A DNA stretch of 38,285 nucleotides from Bryobacterales bacterium (GTDB taxonomy: Bacteria; Acidobacteriota; Terriglobia; Bryobacterales; UBA6623), in assembly GCA_028819575.1 (NCBI GenBank), contig JAPPLB010000117.1, forward strand, positions 1-38,285, given 5' to 3'. Each line of letters begins with the position of its first letter. The first letter of the stretch is position 1. The notes under the pieces were generated by a model that saw only the letters and a list, made by a program, of their open reading frames with translations, had not been told where the DNA came from and ran no database searches. Position numbers and translations under genes: made by a program. Below are positions 1-7,378 of the stretch, piece after piece.

Positions 1-194
1 CACCACGCGGCGAGGCGAAGTGCGTGAGAGGGCCGTCAGGACGAGGCGCAAGCCGTGCGGAGGAAAAAGGCGTGAGCCGCTTGGCGCGCGCAGGCGTACT
101 TGAACCGTACGTTGAGCACGGCAAGCAAGCGCAACGAAGTCCTGGCGGTCGTATCGTGTGCTTCGGCCGTCGGGTGGTGAGAAATGCGGGTTAA
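1..194. repeat. Long palindromic repeat, type A, copy 1 (left end cut by window)
   Basis: This is the right part and centre of the repeat described in full at 11722-11906. The right terminal repeat is GTGGTGAGAAATGCGGGTTA near 174-193, and the left terminal repeat lies outside the window. The centre has the same CGTAC/GTACG mini-hairpin (about 101-117) and the same GTCCTGGCGGTCG arm. Like the copy at 37937-38155, it carries an extra segment of roughly 25 bp with a GGAGGAAAAAGGCG core (about 58-72). The whole stretch 1-457 before rpoD has no convincing gene. Confidence 0.85.
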
Positions 195-310
195 GCTTGA
201 CTGCGCCGGGTCTTAGAGTGATTGAGCATTGTAAGATGGGAATGCTCTTGTTTCCGAAGTCGTGGGAGAGTTGCTTTCAAACCGGCAGATCGGAAGCACG
301 ATTGATGTCT

Positions 311-384
311 CAGGACCACCTGCGGAGGGGTAGGCCGCGAATGGTGCAACCGCACAGACCGGCGATAAACCGGCGTTGGTCCTG
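311..384 (+). promoter_or_regulatory. Possible structured RNA in the rpoD leader
   Basis: CAGGACCA (311-318) and TGGTCCTG (377-384) are perfect 8-bp complements. They enclose three small potential hairpins: GCGG/CCGC (322-325 with 335-338), GTGC/GCAC (344-347 with 352-355) and CCGG/CCGG (359-362 with 370-373). This would give a four-way junction ending about 70 nt before the rpoD start. It matches no riboswitch class I recognise. An alternative 8-bp pairing, GACCGGCG (357-364) with CGTTGGTC (374-381) using two G-U pairs, would compete with it and could equally be chance. Confidence 0.2.
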
Positions 385-457
385 CGACCCGCGAGATTCC
401 GTCTTCTCTCATCTTTGCCTGGTCAATGCATCGTCAACAGCAACTCGGAAGTAAGCA

Positions 458-2065
458 GTGAATCAAGACCTCGGAAGAGAGATCCGGATCGCCGAGCAGG
501 TCGACCGTCTCCTTGACGACGTCCGTTCTGCGGAGATGCCGGTTTTGGAATCCGGCAATGGGGACGAAGCGGCCGCCTCTTCGCTCGCCAGTGAAGACCC
601 GGACGTCCTCGGCCTGGAACCCGGCGCGCTGGAGAAGGGCGAAGACCCGATTCAGGTGTATCTGCGCGAGATGGGCGCCGTGCCGCTGTTGACCCGTGAA
701 GGAGAGGTGGAGGTTGCCAAACGGATCGAGCGAGGACGGTTAAGAGTCTGGAAGGAAGTCTCACGGTGCCCGGCCGTGGCCAAGGAACTCATCCGTCTCG
801 GCGCGGACGTAGCTCGAGGTTCCATTTCCGTTCGAGACTTTCTGGACTTGCATCTTGATGATGTCAATGATGACCGTTGCTCCGCGCAGACGGAACATTT
901 CCTAAAGGTGATAGATGAGCTGAAGAGGAACCTGCGAAACGCTGAACAGTGGCGCAAGAAACTGCGATCCATCTCCCGCTCGCAAAAACCCATACAGGCG
1001 CGCAGGCTGGCGCTGCGGACGGCGCGCGCACGCATTCGCATGTCGAGGCTGATTCGCGGCCTGAATTTCACACCGCAGCTTCGCGAAGAATTCGTCGTCC
1101 ACATCGAGAACGTCGTTCAAAGCTTGAGGTCGCTGGAAGCCTCGATTGCCCAGGCAAAGCTCGAATTGGAGCAATCGCCGAAAAAGAATGCAAATGAGCG
1201 GCGGCGATTGCGCTCCGAGATTCGAACCGCGCAACGCAGTATTGCCGTGATCGAGGATGAAGCAGGCGCTGCGTCGAGCGAATTGCAGACGGCCTTGCAA
1301 GTGATTCACGAAGGCCAACTTCTTTCTGAGGCTGCGAAGCGGGAGTTGGTCGAAGCCAATCTTCGGCTGGTCGTCTCGATCGCCAAGCGCTATGTCAATC
1401 GCGGCCTGCAGTTCCTCGACCTGATTCAAGAGGGCAACATCGGTTTGATGAAAGCCGTCGACAAGTTCGAGTATCAGCGCGGCTACAAGTTTTCGACGTA
1501 TGCCACTTGGTGGATTCGGCAGGCGATTACCCGCGCCATCGCCGACCAGGCTCGAACGATCCGCGTCCCGGTCCATATGACCGAAGCGATCAACAAGGTC
1601 ATCCAGGCGTCCCGCCGCCTGGTGCAAGAGCTGGGACGCGAGCCTACCAGCGAGGATCTCGCCGAGAAAGTCGAGATCCCGATTGCGAAAGTGCGTCGAA
1701 TACTCAAGGTGGCTCAAGAACCGATTTCGATCGAGACTCCCGTGGGCGAGGAGGAAGGTTCACATATCGGTGATTTTCTCGAAGACCACGGTCAGGTTTC
1801 ACCCGCCGATGCGGTAATCAACATGAATCTGCGCTCGCGGACGGCGCAAGTGCTCAAGAGCCTGACTCCTCGCGAGGAGCAGATCATCAAGATGCGTTTC
1901 GGCCTGAACGATGGAAGCGAGCGTACTTTGGAGGAAGTCGGCCAGAGCTTCGCGGTTACACGTGAGCGCATTCGCCAAATCGAGGCAACCGCCCTGCGCA
2001 AACTGAGGCATCCCAGCCGCAGTCGGCAATTGCGCGCCTTTACCGATCAGGATCGTAACTCCTGA
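458..2065 (+). CDS. rpoD: RNA polymerase primary sigma factor (sigma-70, RpoD)
   Basis: Primary sigma factor of 535 residues that directs core RNA polymerase to -10/-35 promoters. Region 1.2 is seen at about residues 63-93 ([11 protein letters not shown], then an AKRIERG segment). Region 2 starts near residue 297 ([16 protein letters not shown]) and runs through the -10 recognition helix containing [14 protein letters not shown]. Region 3 follows, and region 4 ends in the helix-turn-helix with [19 protein letters not shown]. Between regions 1.2 and 2 lies a long, charged, coiled-coil-like non-conserved insert of about 200 residues. The N-terminus has only about 60 residues before region 1.2, and I cannot recognise a normal region 1.1. 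The start is GTG at 458, because an in-frame TAA lies at 452-454. The ribosome-binding site is weak. The gene is convergent with the ABC ATPase gene. Confidence 0.95.
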   Translation: MNQDLGREIRIAEQVDRLLDDVRSAEMPVLESGNGDEAAASSLASEDPDVLGLEPGALEKGEDPIQVYLREMGAVPLLTREGEVEVAKRIERGRLRVWKEVSRCPAVAKELIRLGADVARGSISVRDFLDLHLDDVNDDRCSAQTEHFLKVIDELKRNLRNAEQWRKKLRSISRSQKPIQARRLALRTARARIRMSRLIRGLNFTPQLREEFVVHIENVVQSLRSLEASIAQAKLELEQSPKKNANERRRLRSEIRTAQRSIAVIEDEAGAASSELQTALQVIHEGQLLSEAAKRELVEANLRLVVSIAKRYVNRGLQFLDLIQEGNIGLMKAVDKFEYQRGYKFSTYATWWIRQAITRAIADQARTIRVPVHMTEAINKVIQASRRLVQELGREPTSEDLAEKVEIPIAKVRRILKVAQEPISIETPVGEEEGSHIGDFLEDHGQVSPADAVINMNLRSRTAQVLKSLTPREEQIIKMRFGLNDGSERTLEEVGQSFAVTRERIRQIEATALRKLRHPSRSRQLRAFTDQDRNS

Positions 2066-2079
2066 CTCCCTGCCCCACT

Positions 2080-2260
2080 GGCCTGAATTTCTCAGCAAGC
2101 GGCGAGGTGAAGTGCGTGAGAGGGCCGTCAGGATGAGGAGCGAGCCGCTTGGCGCGCACATCACGGTTTTTAAGGTTTTTCACGAATCACGAGACACGAA
2201 ACACGAATCACGGCCTTTTTTCGCGTGCTTCAGCCGTCGGGTGGTGTGAAATGCAGGCTA
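2080..2260. repeat. Long palindromic repeat, type B (centre replaced by CACGAA repeat)
   Basis: The left arm (GCCTGAATTTCTCAG, then GAAGTGCGTGAGAGGGCCG) and right arm (CGTGCTTCAGCCGTCGGGTG, then GTGAAATGCAGGCTA) match the type A repeat. The centre instead holds CACGAATCACGAGACACG-type heptamers at 2174-2221. The right terminus overlaps the stop codon of the minus-strand ABC gene: CTA at 2258-2260 reads TAG on that strand. It fills the gap between the convergent rpoD and ABC genes. Confidence 0.8.
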
Positions 2261-2941
2261 AGCGTCTACGATGTGCCCGTCACGCATGTGAAGCGTGCGG
2301 TGAGCGCAATAGGCCGCCGCCTCCGGGTTGTGCGTGATCATGAGGATCGTCTGGCCGAGTTGCTCGTTGAGCTTCTTGAGCATGTCAAGAATGGCCTGTG
2401 CGTTTTCCGTATCCAGGTTGCCGGTCGGTTCATCGGCGAGAAGCAGCGGCGGGTGATTCACAATTGCCCGGGCAATGGCGACCCGCTGTTGTTCCCCTCC
2501 TGAAAGCGCGTACGGTTTGTGGTCCAGACGGTGATCGATGCCCAGCATCTTGACGAGTTCATCGAAACCCTGATCGGTCTCCTTGCTCACCCCCGCGATG
2601 TGGCGGGCCACCTGGACGTTTTCTCTCGCGGTCAGCGTCGGGAGAAGATTGAACTTCTGGAAGACGAATCCGACGGTCTGCCTGCGCAACTCGGTGCGCT
2701 TGCGATTCGTCATCCTCGAGAGGTCCCGGCCCGCAACTTTGACGGTTCCCTCCGTGGGCGGCGTGAGCCCGCCGATGATGTGGAACAGTGTTGATTTTCC
2801 GGATCCGGACGGCCCGAGAATCGCCAGAATCTCACCTTGGAGAGCATCCAGGTCCACTCCCCGTAGCGCCGGGACCTCAACCCCGCCCATTTGGTAGACC
2901 TTTTTCAAGCCGCGTATTTCAATCATCTTTTCCTGGGGCAT
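2258..2941 (-). CDS. ABC transporter ATP-binding protein, LolD/MacB type
   Basis: ATPase of 227 residues, the usual length for the LolD/MacB/FtsE class. Walker A is GPSGSGKST (about residues 42-50), the signature is LSGGEQQRVAIARAI and Walker B is LLLADEPTGNLD, followed by the H-loop MITHNPEAA. It most likely energises the FtsX-like permease encoded just upstream (3144-4241) in extracting or moving lipoprotein, lipid or another substrate at the cytoplasmic membrane. The start is ATG at 2939-2941. About 200 bp of repeat separates it from the permease gene, whereas the upstream junctions of this cluster are tight. Its stop codon lies in the terminus of the repeat at 2080-2260. Confidence 0.92.
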   Translation of the reverse strand: MPQEKMIEIRGLKKVYQMGGVEVPALRGVDLDALQGEILAILGPSGSGKSTLFHIIGGLTPPTEGTVKVAGRDLSRMTNRKRTELRRQTVGFVFQKFNLLPTLTARENVQVARHIAGVSKETDQGFDELVKMLGIDHRLDHKPYALSGGEQQRVAIARAIVNHPPLLLADEPTGNLDTENAQAILDMLKKLNEQLGQTILMITHNPEAAAYCAHRTLHMRDGHIVDA

Positions 2942-2950
2942 AGGCTACTC

Positions 2951-3146
2951 CAGCCTGCATGTCTCACCAAATGGCGAGTGAAGTGCGTGAAAGGGCCGTC
3001 AGGCATTTCTTCTGGAGCGAACCAGGTCCCCTCCCATGGTTTTCACGAATCACGAAACACGAATCACGGTTTTATGGTTTTCACTAACCACTATCCACGG
3101 CCTTTTCCCCGTGCTTCGGAAGTCATGTGGTGAGAAATGCAGGTCA
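2951..3146. repeat. Long palindromic repeat, type B, inside the ABC operon
   Basis: The left terminus is GCCTGCATGTCTCACC (from 2953), followed by GTGAAGTGCGTGAAAGGGCC. The centre has CACGAATCACGAAACACG heptamers (about 3040-3068). The right terminus is GTGGTGAGAAATGCAGGTCA, ending at 3146. Its last three bases (TCA, 3144-3146) are the TGA stop of the minus-strand permease gene. It therefore sits between two co-directional genes of one presumed operon and would be transcribed as an RNA hairpin between them. Confidence 0.8.
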
Positions 3147-4241
3147 GTCATAGGTCAAGGCGTGGATCGGATCCTGCCGGGCAGCGCGCGTGGCTGGGTA
3201 AAGCGCGCCCAGTGCAGCTCCCATCACAGCCAGCAGCGAACTGATGACAATCCAATCACTCGTGATCAGAACCACCACCAGCGGAAAACTGACCTCTAAC
3301 CCAGCTCGTATGCCATAAGCCGCGGCAATCCCCGACGCAATACCGACCAAGCAGAGGACAGCGATTTCCCGCAACAGCACGGTCACGATGAACCCGTTTG
3401 TAGCCCCGAGCGATTTGAGGATTCCGATCTCTCGAGTTCGCTCCAGGATCGCGGTATACATGGACAGCAATACGACCAGAAAGCCGATGACGACGGCCAG
3501 GGCCACGATCGCATGGATGAACTGCGAAGACATCTCGCGAATGTCCGCCTCCGCCAGAGACAGGAATTCCTCCATCGCATACACCGGATAGGAAGGAAGC
3601 TGAGCGGCGATCTCTTCCACTATTCGCTGCGTATCGGCCGGATCGTGCAGCTTGACGAAGAGCTGGCTGAACCGGCTGCCCCATCCCATGAGATCCTGCA
3701 TGGTTTCCAGGGGAATGAAAATTTTCGACATCTTCCCGGTTTCGACCACTCCGGCCACGTGAAAGTCGCTGTTCAACAGTTCCAGGGTATCCCCCACCTT
3801 GACTTTCTTGTATCGCGCGTAGACTTCATCGACGATCACGTCATATGGCCCTTCCGGCGGCCCGCCGGAGAAGAAGTGCGTGCCTCCGGACATCCGGGTG
3901 AACTCCTCCCAATCGACGCCGGTGATCGTCTGGAGGTCGCCTTGGAAACTCAAGGTGGTCCCCATGGCCATGTCGATCTCGTCATACTTCTCCGGAAGAA
4001 ACGCCGCCAGCTTTGCTGGGATGTCGGCGGACCCCAGCGCCATGGCGGCGCTGCTGGCCGAGGGGCGAATCACGATATCAGCCCCAACGCCGCGTGAACG
4101 TTTTTGGGATTCCTCCAGCAGACCTTCGGCCAGCCCCACTATCAGCAACATCATCGTCACTTCCATCGTGACGGCAAGAATGCTGAGACCGGTGCGGATC
4201 GGCCGGTGCAGCAGGTTGCTGACAACGAGGCGATTGATCAT
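3144..4241 (-). CDS. ABC transporter permease, FtsX/MacB/LolC-like
   Basis: Membrane protein of 365 residues with MacB/LolCE-type topology. One N-terminal membrane segment (about residues 15-40, containing LSILAVTMEVTMMLLIVGLA) is followed by a large extracytoplasmic domain of about 200 residues. Three C-terminal membrane segments form the FtsX domain; the first contains IVALAVVIGFLVVLLSMY and leads into the family-typical ERTREIGILKSLGAT. It ends with PATRAARQDPIHAL, also typical. Its ATG overlaps the stop of the preceding lipoprotein gene by 4 bp (4238-4241), so the two are probably translationally coupled. With the ATPase at 2258-2941 it forms one transporter. The neighbouring LolA-like protein hints at lipoprotein or lipid traffic, but the substrate cannot be read from the sequence. 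Confidence 0.92.
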   Translation of the reverse strand: MINRLVVSNLLHRPIRTGLSILAVTMEVTMMLLIVGLAEGLLEESQKRSRGVGADIVIRPSASSAAMALGSADIPAKLAAFLPEKYDEIDMAMGTTLSFQGDLQTITGVDWEEFTRMSGGTHFFSGGPPEGPYDVIVDEVYARYKKVKVGDTLELLNSDFHVAGVVETGKMSKIFIPLETMQDLMGWGSRFSQLFVKLHDPADTQRIVEEIAAQLPSYPVYAMEEFLSLAEADIREMSSQFIHAIVALAVVIGFLVVLLSMYTAILERTREIGILKSLGATNGFIVTVLLREIAVLCLVGIASGIAAAYGIRAGLEVSFPLVVVLITSDWIVISSLLAVMGAALGALYPATRAARQDPIHALTYD

Positions 4242-5140
4242 GGACCGCCCGCCCGAGACTCTTCCTCGGAAGATGTCCCGATTTCTTCGACTATGACCCC
4301 CTCCGGCGGATTGAGCACGAACGCCTTGGCAGGTACTTGTTCATTCACACCCGGCTTGAGTACCTCTACACGCAGCAGGTAGCCGTCTTTGGGTCGGTCG
4401 ATCTGGATCACGCCTGGGAAAGGGATTGTCTCCGTCTCGAGCCACTGTCGATACCAGGCATCCGTCGCGAGTTCCCCGCCGGCCTCGTAAATGGCTTGCC
4501 GCGCGATATGCAGGGAAACCCGGTCGAACCAGATTTCGCGCGCCAGTTGGGGCCGATCCGTCTTCCGGATCGATACCACGTGGTAAGCCTGCCCGGAATA
4601 CGTGACGTTGCGCAGGAATGCTATCTCCTCGCCTTCGAGAGGTGGATCGATCACCAGGGCTTCTCGAATGTGTTGTGGCCGCACGTTCTCGGAACGTTTT
4701 TCCGACGGTTTCGTCAATTCGTTACGGCCGACCAGGAATCGTTCCTGCGTGGGGAGGTGGACCTTGAATTCCGTGCCGTCGGAAGTCATGTCGAACACGG
4801 TCGAACCCACGACGGGGAACTCCGCTTTGACTCGGATGAATCCGGGTTTCCGGATCAGAATGGCTCCGCCGGCCTCCGTGAATTCCTTGATCTCCTTCCT
4901 GTCTTCGGAGACAACGGAAAGCTGCAACCTCACGCTCGATCGCGTGGTTTTGATGTTGTCCAGATTCCGAAGCCTGGCGGACAATTCCTCCAGAGTCGCC
5001 GTCTTGACAATAGTCGATCTGATCGTGGGTGTGCGTGCGCGCACCAAGCATCCCGCGTGCGCTCCGGCCACCGCCAGAATCGCAATGAAAGCCGATGCAG
5101 GGAGGCGAGAAGGGACCCTTCTCATGGGATGGGACAACAC
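4238..5140 (-). CDS. LolA-like outer-membrane lipoprotein-sorting / DUF4292-like exported protein
   Basis: Exported protein of about 300 residues. It begins with a basic N-terminus and a hydrophobic stretch ending in AGAHAGC, which could be a lipobox-like cleavage site, although the residue at -3 is His. The mature part looks like the LolA/LppX fold: an N-terminal helix (ATLEELSARLRNL), then beta-rich segments (GGAILIRKPGFIRVKAEFP, STVFDMTSDGTEFKVHLP) of the kind in proteins that shield lipid or acyl chains. It begins with GTG at 5138-5140, 3 bp after the preceding stop; an ATG at 5123-5125 is an alternative. The gene lies between an unknown gene and the permease with overlapping or near-overlapping ends, which suggests it hands substrate to or from that transporter. 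The family call rests on pattern only. Confidence 0.7.
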   Translation of the reverse strand: MLSHPMRRVPSRLPASAFIAILAVAGAHAGCLVRARTPTIRSTIVKTATLEELSARLRNLDNIKTTRSSVRLQLSVVSEDRKEIKEFTEAGGAILIRKPGFIRVKAEFPVVGSTVFDMTSDGTEFKVHLPTQERFLVGRNELTKPSEKRSENVRPQHIREALVIDPPLEGEEIAFLRNVTYSGQAYHVVSIRKTDRPQLAREIWFDRVSLHIARQAIYEAGGELATDAWYRQWLETETIPFPGVIQIDRPKDGYLLRVEVLKPGVNEQVPAKAFVLNPPEGVIVEEIGTSSEEESRAGGP

Positions 5141-5143
5141 TGA

Positions 5144-5686
5144 TTATATCTCGAACTTCTTCCAGGCATCCGCGCCGGAAGGCCGGCCCAGACGGGCTTT
5201 CAGCCAGTGTGAAAAGAGGCTGGGTGACTCCAGCCAGACGAGAAACCACTGCAGGATCTCGAGCCTTTCGGCATGTTTCTCATCCGGCTGATTCCTGCGG
5301 CGGAGCAGCATGCGCAAGCGGCCTTTCGCCTGCCGGACGGCTCTGCGGCAATCCTCGCAGCGTATCCGATCGCCGGCCTCCTGTGAGGCCTCGTATTCGC
5401 GCTGCAGGTCGGTAAGCGACTGCGCGGCCTCCCGGGGACTCCTGAACTTCACGCGATGGCGCAAATCTACCGGCAGCCCGCCCAATGAGCGTGAAATGGG
5501 TACGTCCGTGTGGCTGAGCACGTCGAGTAGATACGATCGGGACAGCGGTTTCGTCCGGCCGAGTTCCGCCCTGGCATATGCCTCCATCCCGTTCAACCAT
5601 TTCTCGTCGATGATCTCGGGGGGCTCTTCCGTCAGCCGGCGCAGTACCGTCGCCCGAATCGAAGGGCGGGCCGCTTGGGTTCTCAA
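5144..5686 (-). CDS. Hypothetical protein in the mltG-lipoprotein cluster
   Basis: Protein of 180 residues that I do not recognise. It is soluble-looking and strongly basic in its second half. It has one CxxC pair (CEDC, about residues 109-112) followed by a run of arginines (RQAKGRLRMLLRRRNQ), and an aromatic C-terminal part (LQWFLVWLESPSLFSHWL). No signal peptide is evident. The start overlaps the mltG stop by 4 bp and the stop is 3 bp before the next start, so it is very probably co-translated with them. The single CxxC alone does not show metal binding. Confidence 0.75.
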   Translation of the reverse strand: MRTQAARPSIRATVLRRLTEEPPEIIDEKWLNGMEAYARAELGRTKPLSRSYLLDVLSHTDVPISRSLGGLPVDLRHRVKFRSPREAAQSLTDLQREYEASQEAGDRIRCEDCRRAVRQAKGRLRMLLRRRNQPDEKHAERLEILQWFLVWLESPSLFSHWLKARLGRPSGADAWKKFEI

Positions 5687-6681
5687 CGGCCCCGGCTCCG
5701 GCGGTAAGCCTGAACGGCCTGGTTATGAGCCACCAGCGTCTTCGAGAAAACATGTTCCCGGTCATTGCCTTTGGCTACGAAATAGAGGTAATCCGTTTCG
5801 GCCGGTTTGGCGGCCGCTGCAAGGGCCTTGCGGCCTGGATTTGCGATGGGCCCAGGCGGCAGGCCGGGATGCACGTACGTGTTGTAAGGATGAGGATCCT
5901 TCAAGTCGGCTAGGAGAATTCGCCCCCGGAAACGGTCCTCGAGGGTCAATCCGTAGGCAACCGTCGGATCGCATTGCATCAGCATGCGTAGACGAAGCCG
6001 GTTGTGAAAGACCGAAGAAACCACGCCGTGCTCCTTCGGTACGGTTGTCTCTGTCTCGATCATGGAAGCCAGAACTACGATCTCGAACGGCTTGAGCTGC
6101 GAGGTCGCTCCTTGGATCGCTTCCTCATACACGGAACGGAAGCGGGACGTCATCATCCCGACGACTTTCTCGGCCGTGCTGGTGTCATCCAGATAGTAAG
6201 TGTCCGGGAACAGAAACCCCTCGAGATTCTCCGACTCGGGAAAGTCTCCCCTCAGCCACTCTGTCTTTTCAGTCTCCTCAAGAAACTCCTGCTTGTCGAT
6301 CCGTCCTGTTGCAGCCAGTATTTCGGCGGTCTCCATTCGGGTCAGGCCTTCAGGAATCGTCACGGGATAATATTGGACGCTCCCTGTTCGCAAAGCCTTG
6401 AAAGCCTCCCACTCCGACGTTGGTCTGACGAAGCGGTAGGAACCGGCCATCAACGTGTCGCTGTAGTGCCATCCGCGAATTAGCAAAAAATGCCACTTGG
6501 AAGAGATCACTCCCCTGGCTTGGAGTGTTTCCGCAATATCCTTGCTGGATGTCCCGCGCTCGATTTCGATCACTACCGGTTCACGGAACCGCTCTTCATG
6601 TGAGTCCTTCGATACGGACGATGCGCATGCTGCATGGATCATCAGTGCAAGCAAGCCTGCGCTCACGAAGTAAAATCGCAT
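5683..6681 (-). CDS. mltG: Endolytic peptidoglycan transglycosylase MltG
   Basis: MltG cleaves nascent glycan strands at the cytoplasmic membrane and is thought to set their length. The protein has 332 residues, normal for the family. Its N-terminal signal or anchor (FYFVSAGLLALMIHAACAS) could also be a lipoprotein signal at Cys. A LysM-like segment follows (VVIEIERGTSSKDIAETLQA). The catalytic YceG domain has ASMIETET, whose first Glu matches the catalytic residue, then VFHNRLRLRMLMQCDPTVAYG and the hallmark GLPPGPIANPG. The gene lies 29 bp after ruvX, a frequent neighbour in bacteria. Its end overlaps the next gene by 4 bp. Confidence 0.95.
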   Translation of the reverse strand: MRFYFVSAGLLALMIHAACASSVSKDSHEERFREPVVIEIERGTSSKDIAETLQARGVISSKWHFLLIRGWHYSDTLMAGSYRFVRPTSEWEAFKALRTGSVQYYPVTIPEGLTRMETAEILAATGRIDKQEFLEETEKTEWLRGDFPESENLEGFLFPDTYYLDDTSTAEKVVGMMTSRFRSVYEEAIQGATSQLKPFEIVVLASMIETETTVPKEHGVVSSVFHNRLRLRMLMQCDPTVAYGLTLEDRFRGRILLADLKDPHPYNTYVHPGLPPGPIANPGRKALAAAAKPAETDYLYFVAKGNDREHVFSKTLVAHNQAVQAYRRSRGR

Positions 6682-6710
6682 ATCTTTGTTTTTATGGACC
6701 GTCGCGGCAA

Positions 6711-7139
6711 TTATGTCCGGTCGTTCTCCAAATAGCTTTCAAGGATGAGCACTGCGGAAATCTGGTCGATGGCCATGGCTCGCTCTTCACCCCGGAGCTG
6801 TCGGTCTCGTAAGAGTTGCTCGGCCTCCACCGAAGTCAGGCGCTCATCCCACAGCCGGGTCTCGACGCCGCAATATCTCTTGAGCCGCCCCGCGAAACGC
6901 TCAACCTTGATCGATTGCTCGCTTTTCTCTCCGCTGATATGAACGGGGTCCCCAAGAACGACGAGCTTCACTTCATTCGTTGCAATAAGCTTTCCCAATA
7001 CCTCAAAATCGGCCCGCCGATTCTTACGCGCCAGAGTGGGAAGACCGCGCACGGTGAGGCGGAGTTCGTCCGTGATTGCAATCCCGATGCGGCGTTGACC
7101 GACGTCCAGAGAAAGGATTCGTCCCTCCGGCTTCGCCAA
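6711..7139 (-). CDS. ruvX: RuvX/YqgF family: pre-16S rRNA nuclease / putative Holliday junction resolvase
   Basis: RNase H-fold nuclease family implicated in 16S rRNA 5'-end maturation and historically in Holliday junction resolution. Motifs are RILSLDVGQRRIGIAITD (first acidic residue), KLVVLGDP, LWDERLTSVEAEQLL and the C-terminal AIDQISAVLILESYLE. I chose TTG at 7137-7139, giving 142 residues starting M-A-K-P-E-G-R, because that is the normal family length. The frame stays open upstream to 7229, with a GTG at 7173-7175, but that part coincides with a degenerate copy of the long repeat and has no family similarity. The start therefore remains uncertain. The gene is divergent from the Lhr-type helicase gene. 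Confidence 0.88.
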   Translation of the reverse strand: MAKPEGRILSLDVGQRRIGIAITDELRLTVRGLPTLARKNRRADFEVLGKLIATNEVKLVVLGDPVHISGEKSEQSIKVERFAGRLKRYCGVETRLWDERLTSVEAEQLLRDRQLRGEERAMAIDQISAVLILESYLENDRT

Positions 7140-7157
7140 GTTCCATTGTATCCCAGG

Positions 7158-7345
7158 ATAGCCTGCCTTTCTCACCCCGAGAGTTGTCCAATACAAGATG
7201 AGCCTGAAGGGGGGATGTTTCCAACACAAGATGATCCTGAGAAGGAAGCAGTCAGGACGATGCGCAAGCCGCCCGCACCGGCAACACGGCCTTCAAGGTT
7301 TTTCACGAATCACGAGACACGAAACACGAATCACGGCCTTTTCCA
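7158..7345. repeat. Degenerate long repeat and CACGAA heptamer repeat
   Basis: The left terminus TAGCCTGCCTTTCTCACC (7159-7176) resembles the long repeat, but the middle has diverged; AAGATGAGCCTGA and AAGATGATCCTGA form a local direct repeat. A full CACGAATCACGAGACACG-type heptamer repeat follows at 7297-7342. No right terminus of the long repeat is recognisable. It occupies the divergent ruvX / helicase intergenic region, where promoters for both genes should lie, but I could not identify a convincing promoter. Confidence 0.6.
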
Positions 7346-7378
7346 TCAGCCCACCTCCGCTAAGCTGGAAGAGTCCGG

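Noticed and set aside
7140..7229. A longer ruvX start at 7229 or 7175.
   Set aside because: The added residues come from repeat sequence and would make the protein longer than the family; kept only as an uncertainty.
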